From Apteryx mantelli (lineage: Eukaryota; Chordata; Aves; Apterygiformes; Apterygidae), in contig NC_089978.1 of NCBI RefSeq assembly GCF_036417845.1, positions 121,612,183 through 121,676,182 on the forward strand: a DNA stretch of 64,000 nt, written 5' to 3'. The position numbers and the translations under genes were made by a program. Under the pieces are notes generated by a model, which worked only from the letters and a program-made list of their open reading frames with translations, did no database searches and was not told the DNA's origin. Shown here in pieces: positions 40,671 to 64,000 of this stretch; position 1 is the first letter of the stretch, and each line of letters starts with the position of its first letter.

Positions 40671-43600
40671 ACAGCGGAAGGCTATGTTGTCCTCCAGTGT
40701 CCTCCCTCTTTCCAAGAGGTAAACCAGGATTAGGAAACAACTGAGCCCGATATTAATCAATTTATAAAACCAATCTTCAGCCCAGAGCCTCCTCAGTCTG
40801 CTGCCGCCATCCAAACTGTATCTATTTTTTACCACTCCATAGTCCTGGCTGGCCTACATTGATGCAGACTTTGTAATTTACTTTTCAGCAACCTGCTCTA
40901 TACCACACCAGACATCACCGCTAGTTTAGCCTGCTGCTACTGCAGATAAATCACCAGAAATTTAATTACTCACACAAACCTTTTGCAGAGGTTTTCAGCT
41001 AACCCAAGGCTGTTCTGTGGGAACAGCATCCAGCAGGGCCACCAATCCCTAGTTCATCAGCTGTTCCTGGATTAGCATGAGGCTGCCAAAATGCTCGGGC
41101 AGTTCCTCTTCCAAGCACTTCACAGTGACTCTTTGACAAAAAAGAAATGCGAGAGGCGGAACAGAACTGCTGAGACCTGCAGACTCCTTCTATGAGAAGG
41201 CACTCTGTTGGCCATCTCTTGCTGCAAATTTTGTGGCCTACCAAAATTAAGTCACTGCATAGCCGCTTTCTCTCAAAAGCTTGCTTGTCTATAAGCTTTT
41301 GCTGATTCCTTCAGGAAGAGCAACCCATTTGGAAACCTCAAGTTCTTTTAACGCTAGTTTCTATGAATGGCTACTCAAGCAGCTTCTGCAAACTCAGCCT
41401 CTAAAATCCAAAATGGAAAGTGGTGTAAAGGCAAGAGTGCTATCAGGTAGATAAATATTTGAGTTTCAGGCAATGACTAATGAATACTAAGAACATTTAT
41501 GCAAATTATCATCAAACTTGAAAGCTTATTTAAAATGCTTCAAGCAGGATCCAGAACCAGTAAGCAATGTGTACCTCCTTTATGTCAAATGTGAAAGGAG
41601 ACCAGAAAGGGTTTTTGATAAATGAATTTTACTATCAGATAGGGAACAGTACTGTTGTAAAACTACAGGGCTAAGTTCTCTGAGGTTGTAACTCTGCCAA
41701 GACCAATAATATATACAACAAAATACATACAATAATTGAATTTATATTACTTGACCATTAAAGCAAACATAACAGTATGCTGAAGGAATCACCTTACCCT
41801 AATTATAGACCAATATTCCAGTTGTAGGTGGTGCTGTCAGTGTTGCTTACTGTGGCAAAAAACAGTAAGTTTTGCAACACATCTCAGGAAGCAAGAAGGG
41901 ACTTATGGTTGTTTAATAGCAACACCACCATCACAAACAGACAGACAGACAACACTAAACAGCAAAAACGCACGACAAGCAGTATCTCTATTGCGTGCTA
42001 TTGTTCAAGAGATGGATTGACTTTGGTGGGAATTAACTTCAGCACTTTTTGAATGGCAGGCTACTGCTCCTCTTTAGAAAAAACATCCAAACCTATGTGA
42101 TTTCTGTCATCTAAGAAATTATACTTGCCACAGTAAGTGACCATGTGCATGCCTGGTCACCCTGCAAAACAACAAACCACAAGTTGTATCACATTTCTGC
42201 AAAATCCAATATTACTTCACAACACCACTGTAACTTCACTCCATAATTCCAATAAGCTAACTTACCTTCTTTCAAACTTATGATTACTAGGCATGTTTTT
42301 CCATTCACAAAAGCAGAGGAGAGGAGGCTGTATAGACCCTATTGTCCCCTGATATTTTCAGAGGGAGCAGGATGACTCACATATCTTAAAATTAGTCAAT
42401 ATTCAGAAATACCACCAACAGTACATCAGCATCCTCAAAGTCTAAAGAACAGCAAAGACATGCCATTACATTGACTTTTTACACTTCAGTTTTTGAGAGT
42501 CCACTACTTCGTGGAGCAAGCACAAATTCTGAGTTTTCTGAGTCAGTTATTGTATAGTAATTTAGAACTATACAAGCAAATAGTATTCTTGCTTCTTATA
42601 TTAGGAAAGATTTTGCAAAAGCTTACTAGGTTTTATGAAAATCGAAATCATGTACAACTTACAGTAATAAGCAGCAGATACAGTTTTGGATCAAAAATAC
42701 ATAGGATTAAAAGACCATGTAAATTAATGCTATCATGTTGTAGTACTCTTTGGCAAACTTACTTAAAACTGTATTTTCCTGCGTAACGAGCATGTTTGGG
42801 CACTGATTAATTTTAGGACACTACTTTTTAAGTAGCAAATACAAACATGGTGGGAGGACTGACTAACCATCAGTTTATTTGAGGTTTGCAAAAATTACTA
42901 TATTCTGAAAAAATTTTTGAAGTGTATGTATACGCTTCAAAATTCTGAGGCTCCTCTCATTTTCTCAGTCCTTCAGTCTAAGATCTTCTAGTGGTCTTAG
43001 CTTATCAGTGAATGTTTACTTCAATAGCATGGCTACCTTTACTCAGGCCTGCATAGCTTTGTTAGTCTTCACAAATTTAACCCGTTTACTGGACCTTGAT
43101 GAAAGGACTTTGTATCTTGTTAAGCTTTCTCACTCAACTTTTTCCTCTGTCTCAATCTTTCCACTAGCCCAAAAGAATTTGAAGTGATGAAAATTCACAT
43201 TCACTGGGGAGTACACAGTGGTTATTGACCTTTCCATGGTCCGTTTTCCTAAAATCTTGTGGAAAAGCAGAGATTTTGTTACCATATACCAGTTGTCAGA
43301 GCAATCCTAGGTAAGAAAATACAGTTTATCTGAATAGTAGGAAAAAGAAAAGTTCTTCTGTCCCAAGATAAACTTTGCTCCAAATTGCATTCCCTTTTAA
43401 AATGTAGTTCCTAGCTCCATTTAAAGATGCATCTAGTATTAGAGGGTTATTCTTTGTTACTGTCTATCAGTATTTTCTAGCATGACATCACTTATCCAAA
43501 AATAACTACTTTCAGGAAGAAAATGGTTACCACTAGAGAAGAAAATTAACATAAGACTACTCTCAGCAACCATGTTTTAAAAGTTCTCTAAAGTCACAAA

Positions 43601-46411
43601 ACTGAGAAATACATTTTTAAGTCACAGATAAGTCTCTAGAAGATAGTTACAGTTCTTCAAGTTTCAAGGGAAAGATACTCACCTCAGCCTTTACAAAGCT
43701 CCCACACACTGCAGAGCCCAAAACGGGTGAGTTAACATGGGCTGAAACCTGGTTATACAGAGGTTTCTGAGGCCCTGCTGATGGCCAGTTGGGCTGTTTA
43801 CGTGCTTAAGGACTGGCAGTCACACTTGCTTTGCAGGCCACTCTGTGGATAACAGAAGTGTGCCTTGGTGCTTCCATGTTGATCCTCATGAGAGGGCTCA
43901 CCAGAGGGCCATGAGAAAGCCCGCATCAGCCGGCTGTGGCAGGGAATGCGTCTGGAGCGCCACCAAGACTGTGGACCTGAAACGGACATCTCACAGGATT
44001 ATCAGATAGCTCCCTCGAAGGTTATGGTGCTTCTGTCCCACCTCAGTAGGAGGATCCCCCACTTGCTGTGAATTATTTACATGGAGAAACCACATCGTAG
44101 AAATGAAACAACATAACGGACATCAAATATATCTGCCCATAATAATACAACTAAAGGTATTATTTACTATTTAAAACCTTTAAATTTCTGAGTAAGGTCC
44201 TTCATTCTATGGATTCTAGGTTTGGGCTGAAAAGGAAGAACACAGAATGACTTATTTTGAAACAGCAATTACCTTTTTACATTAATTTGGCTCATGAAAA
44301 TTACTGTTCCTTATCTTAGAAGAGACATATTTCACTTACCTTTAAAATGTGTTTCTAAAATGAATTTAAAATACTGCACAGAGACAATGCTAAATGTTCT
44401 GCTTATGTAGAACATTTCTGTATGCTTACTACTCATATATTTAAGCGCAAATACTCTTGGCTGAATGCACTGATACATTTTGAAAATAATGTTACTGACA
44501 ATGAAAAGCATCAGAACCTTACAAACTCTTATAATTTGTGGATGAATGGCAATTTCTTATTACTTCTCAAATATTAAGTGCACTATCAAAGAACTTCAGA
44601 AGTATACATATATCCTTGAGTCAATTTATCAATATATTTTATATGACTAAATTGCAGTTGTCAAAATATGCAAAAAATTCTATCTATAAGGACTCTATTT
44701 TGTACATTTTAGCAAAGTAAAATGCAGCCATTAAGCATTTATGACTATACTTGCCTCCAAAAAATGTTAATTTATGATAATACGGGAAACATTGATGTTG
44801 TGCATTAGTTTTATTCTATACATACATGTCATCTTGAGCAAATAAAAAGTCATATAAAGTACTGTAAGAACTACTTTTGTAAATAATTACAGTGCATATT
44901 CATAAACAAAACTATGAAATTTTGTTTAGTACTTTGGTCGCATATAAGTATAAATTTATTTTAACAGCAGAAACAAAACTGATACACATGTACAAACACA
45001 CACAACATACATAGCACACATTTCACATATAAGTATCAACATCTTACATTTCAGTTTTTCAAATTTTGTTTCCACAGTAGTATTTAGCTTTATTTTTACT
45101 AAAGATTTCTATTAATTTATTTTAGATTAGTTTTAAAATAAAAGGTAATAAATTTGAAGAAACTGAAGCTGTAAAAAATAAGCCTACGAAGGTGGAACTT
45201 TCAAGCCAAAGAATTTAAGTGATAACATAGTTAAAGATAGTAAGATTAGGGTTGCACATGTAAACTTTTATGCAAGAAGACCCCTGCAGTAAAGATAGTG
45301 TTTATTTAAATGAAAATGACTAAGTCCCGAGAATAAACAAACGGAACCGTGTTACCCTATTAGAATACAACAGAAGCGTTCCCATCCTGACAGTCACATA
45401 CAAGTTGTTTCATACTTGCACTAAGCCAGCGAACTTGGAATATTCCTCTCCATCAATTCCAAACAATATTCTTAAGACTTATGATTTTTTTCACTAAAGC
45501 ATACTGTTTAAGAATCCTAATTAATAATTTCATTTCAATTAGTATGGTAGATGTCTATTTGTATAACTCATTGCCATAAGGGATATCTGGCAAAGCCTTC
45601 ATGCAAAGATTTCAAATGTCAAAGTGCTGAATATATATGTTGCATTGATTTAACATTTACTGAAGTCATTTGGAAATATCATGTTATGGAAGACTGAAAG
45701 TATAACAGAAAATCATCAAGTAATGGTTCTCCAAAAAACCTTTGATTAGGACTTTCATCCTTGCTGTAATTAAGTGGCATAATTGTACATTTACACAGTA
45801 TACCAATGGTTGACTCCAATGTTAGAGAAAAACCAGCATATACAGACCATTTAAATGGGAATAAGTCCAATTTTAACCCCTGTTGTTTACGTATCACTCA
45901 TACCTGATTTTTAATGGAAAATTAAAACATGGAAGTATTATATATGAACTTAAAATTCTGGATTTTTTGTTTTCAAGATGGTATTTTGGTATTTTCTAGG
46001 TAAAAAGTGCTAGAGCTTATATGTGTGTGTTAGATAATTTAGTTTTCCATCACAGTTGATGACTGAATTTGTGCAAAATTTTTGTGCGTGCAATTTTCTT
46101 ATATGGTATTGCAGACAATACAATATTCAGCTAAATTTTTTAACTTATTATCTACACCCAACTCAGTTAAAAAAAACTAAGAAAGCAATTCATAGTAAAA
46201 CTTTTAGACAATTCAAATAGCATAATTGTGTAAAATGTATTTATCTTAGACTTTCCTTTCTACTCTTCCCCCTTCAGATTCCCAGAAATATGAAATATGA
46301 ATCTGATGATGTAATTCCTAACAAGAGGTATTGCTGCTGTAAGAGAAAAGGAAAAGAGTCAAATATATTCTGCTCATACATATTTGGCTATCAACTTTCT
46401 AATGCTTTCAT

Positions 46412-46417
46412 TTTATT
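46412..46417 (-). terminator. Possible ARL13B polyadenylation signal
   Basis: AATAAA on the minus strand, about 545 nt after the stop codon. Other hexamers occur further left (near 44810 and 44945), so a longer 3' UTR is equally possible. Confidence 0.25.
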
Positions 46418-46960
46418 GGGAATCGATACTGATGTCCACTGAAACTTTCAAATAGTTTTATAAAAAGTTAGAAAAATATAGTCAAAATTTGTTGCATAAC
46501 CTTCCTATATTCACTCTAACATACATGAATTTTACAAAATGCTTTAGAATTAATTGTTAAGCTGCAAAAATACCAATCACTGCTCAGCACCTGGAGAAGG
46601 TCTTGATGAGAACATACAAACTAGTATTATACCATACAAAGGTATTTTTCTTCAGGTTTACAGCTATGAATTTTAGCAAGTAAACCCCCAGAATATTCAG
46701 TACCACGTTCATATGAGCATCCTTGGACACATATACATTACTTGCTTTCATGCTAATCCTGAAGAAGTGCTGGTGAATGTGAATAGTAACTGACAAGTGA
46801 AGTAGAAAGTCTGATCAACTAAGTATGACAGAATTAACTCCAGGTTTAATTGCCACCAAGTTCTTATTTTGCAACAGGCTGACAAGTTTTCCTTCAAGGG
46901 TAAAAACCGTTTCTAATAAAATTTCTTGATCATGTTTTTTAAATGCTATCTGTGATCCAG

Positions 46961-61421
<14,461 letters not shown>

Positions 61422-64000
61422 CTAAAGATTAAAAGAAAATAAATACTTAGCAGCCTGACCCAGGAAGGTTAGAAAGAGATCAGATTCACAAAACCATGTT
61501 TTTGACATAAGTAGGAAATAGAAGAGGAGAAGAAAGAGAAAGTAAAGAGAAAACACCTCATTTCAGCTTTAATTCTTAGTTATTCTTTCTACTTAATAAA
61601 AATGTGTTTGTCCATATACCACTTTCAACAGAGATACTAACATTAAATAATTACTATGCACCCATAGACAGAGCAATTGAATTTTATAGTGAAGAAGATG
61701 GAGGTAAAAGACCAAACTGCTTTACATCTATGTAGAACAATCTGTTCGATCTATGGATTGAAGTTCAGAACTTCATAACCTCCCAAACCATGTGCATTCC
61801 CCTACATAAAGCCGCTTCATGATCCTCTTAGGTCTGTCTACTATCCAGAATTTCTCTCTGACTCTAAACAATTTGATATGTAATGTTTTGAACCTGCTCT
61901 TCCTAAGGAAAACACAGACCTCTGAGGGAGGAACTTTCACAAACGGCTCTAAAAGACATACTTGATTTTTAAATGGAGGGAAGAAAAAAAGCCTATGAAA
62001 CACAAAATAAGTATTTTGCAAGATGAAGTGCCATCATTGTCTTATCTCTTAGAGATATGTTAGCAAAAAGGAATCCAGAAGACAAACATCTCCTTAATTT
62101 TGGGGAACTATCATTCTTAATCATACTTGTATTCCATATTCTCCGTAACTGCATCCAACACCACTTCCAGTAATAAATATCTTATAAAACGTACAAAACC
62201 CATCTGGAATACCATCCAAAGAATGCTATTTATTCTTTCACACTTTAACATGGGCACAAGTTTTGAAACAGAGGATGTTATACTCCTTTCAACTCTGTTA
62301 TCAAAAACTATTATGTACATAAAGAGGGCTGTCCAGTTATAAAGCATCCCAATGCTTAAGTTCTGCACCTCAGCAAGCTCCTAGAGATACCATGTTCTAA
62401 TCACAGAAATGAAAGTTATTTCCTTTTATCAGAACTGATTTTTGAATCTCTGTTTCACTGAAAACTCCTTTATACCATCTGAGACTGAAAAGGTTTCCAA
62501 TCTAAAGCCCTAAAAGGCATAACATAAACTGTATGTAAGAAACAGCAAAAATGACTGCTAGAAATTGTGTGGAACCACCTCTCAAAGAAAGGCAAAATCT
62601 TGTCATTAATTGGGATTTCCGTCAGCTATCTAAGTAACGATTTTCATGAAACTCACAGGACTTGTATATCCTTGAGACCTCAATTCCTCTATTCAATTGG
62701 ATTTAAATTGGTCACCATCCAAGAAAGCAAGATGGATTACAGGCAGCCGCCTTTAAGCTAAAATCTTCTCAGGCATTCCCTAGCAACATGTATTTATTCT
62801 CCCCCAAAATTCATTTTATAGCTGTAGATTTCAAATACAACAGAAAGGGATAAAATTGTTAAAATTGAAATACAAGACTACATGAAGCCATTCATAGAAA
62901 ATGACAGAAAAAGATTAACTGAGTAAGTCTAATTTTAAGTATTTAGGAATGTAAACTTGCAGTCATGTTGGTCTGATTTTATGAGGTAACTTACAAGCAA
63001 GTTTTAGTAACAAATACAGAATTTTAGATAGAAATCCAAAATACGTTTTTACAGACCATTGCAGAGGAAATCATTTATGTTTCTTGAGGATCTGAGAGTT
63101 CTATAAGAAATAAACAGGACTTCACAGAAGAGGTCAAGTCAACAAACTTTTATTCTCATCTTTAGCAAAAACAGCTGGTGACAATAGGATACACAGCCTT
63201 TTCTCTCCCATTAGCTGTTTCTGATTAAAAGCTAGTTATTTTTTAGACCCTCCTCCGTAACAATATTGCCATATGGCAAATCCCTTGGAATGATGAAAAG
63301 GTATTAAGTAATATTTCACCAGCATTATTCTACTGCTGTTCAAAGCTATTATTTTTCTGCAAGAAAACTGGTACTGTTTGCTTTGAACTGATGTAGAACG
63401 TTTTGGAATATAAGCAAACAATGCAATGTGATTTTGCACTTTTTATGTAGTCAAAATCCAAACTAAGCGCAAAATCTGCAAAGAAATGTACTGCATAGCA
63501 TTAGAGATTCTGAAAAACGTACTCACCTCTCTCTAATAAAGTGATTTCACCAAAATAATGTTCTGAAATTTTAGCAATCCTTTCATTGCAAGAAAACTCC
63601 AATTTACCTTTCTGTATAAAATCACAAATGCTTGGTTTCTATGAATACAATGGTAGATGATTTTGGAACCGAACACCATATCCTCTCTTCTGAAATCCCA
63701 AATCATCATCATTAACTTACATGGCTTTTAAGGAATGCTAGATCATGGCTAGTACATTGAATTTATCATATTCCTGTCTAGGAGGGAACAACAGTAGGAA
63801 TTTACTCCATAGTTAGCAGAGCTTGTCAGCACCTTGACTTGATCTAACAACTCATACAGAATCCCTCCCATTTTCCAGAATTGTAGTATGAGAACCTCAG
63901 TTCTTAATTATTTTACTGCTAATTATTTTACTGCTAAGAGAGCTTTTAACTTCACACAGATGTAAAAAGCAAAAACTGTTGCATTTACAGCTCAAAAAAA
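61422..64000 (-). other. Upstream ARL13B intron, running off the window
   Basis: No further ARL13B exon was found here: I looked on the minus strand for the segment just before LANKQD (the YYAESYG...VDSSDEER region) without success. No transposon was recognised. Both strands are AT-rich with short unconvincing open frames. Confidence 0.6.

Larger units (their letters stand above)
40581..46960. other. Intergenic DNA between the ARL13B 3' end and the NSUN3 promoter
   Basis: About 6.4 kb between two genes in the same direction. It includes an (ATT)n/(ATC)n microsatellite at 40629-40670 and a locally GC-richer block at about 43680-44060. The left edge would hold NSUN3 5' promoter sequence and the right end the ARL13B 3' UTR. 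No additional gene was found; STX19 and DHFR2 were looked for and not seen. Confidence 0.6.

Noticed and set aside
63500-63600. Donor-like GAGAG-GTGAGT on the minus strand as a further ARL13B exon
   Set aside because: The translation upstream does not resemble the GTPase segment expected before LANKQD.

Overview
The window looks like nuclear DNA from a bird, probably a neoavian. The interspersed repeats are mainly CR1 LINEs carrying the avian 3' end (an ATTCTGTG octamer tail), introns are a few kb, there is one sharp CpG island, and the two genes I can rebuild are vertebrate orthologues. Both genes lie on the minus strand. By exon-by-exon translation with matching splice phases they are NSUN3 (complete, 22906-40420) and the 3' part of ARL13B (46961-61421, continuing past the right edge). 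Reading leftward the order is ARL13B then NSUN3, the same tandem order I recall for human 3q11, so the locus is syntenic. STX19 and DHFR2, which sit between or inside these genes in human, were not found here.

Region by region. 1-10968: mostly AT-rich intergenic DNA downstream of NSUN3, with a decayed MIR-like SINE (8425-8742) and three splice-bounded open segments (474-591, 2057-2144, 3405-3526) of uncertain meaning. 10969-15183: a nearly full-length CR1 on the minus strand, with a 5' UTR containing tandem repeats, an ORF1 with an SGNH/GDSL-type esterase, an ORF2 with endonuclease and reverse transcriptase, and the 3' octamer tail. It is dead by three nonsense codons and one frameshift. 15184-22905: intergenic, nothing recognised apart from microsatellites. 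22906-40420: NSUN3, six coding exons. Its 10.6 kb last intron holds an ancient CR1, an internally deleted Tigger1-like pogo transposon (27882-28763) and a young CR1 tail. 39850-40580: the CpG-island promoter, with two possible first coding exons. 40421-46960: intergenic. 46961-61421: the last seven coding exons of ARL13B, whose introns hold another decayed CR1 (58425-59110) and possible MIR relics. 61422-64000: upstream ARL13B intron.

Function: NSUN3 is the mitochondrial m5C methyltransferase for the wobble cytidine of mt-tRNA-Met. ARL13B is the ciliary GTPase that acts as exchange factor for ARL3. They share orientation and neighbourhood but no known pathway. No RNA gene, CRISPR array or operon-like system is present. 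The least expected item is the Tigger1-like transposon, which resembles the mammalian element closely while sitting in an intron of a bird gene.
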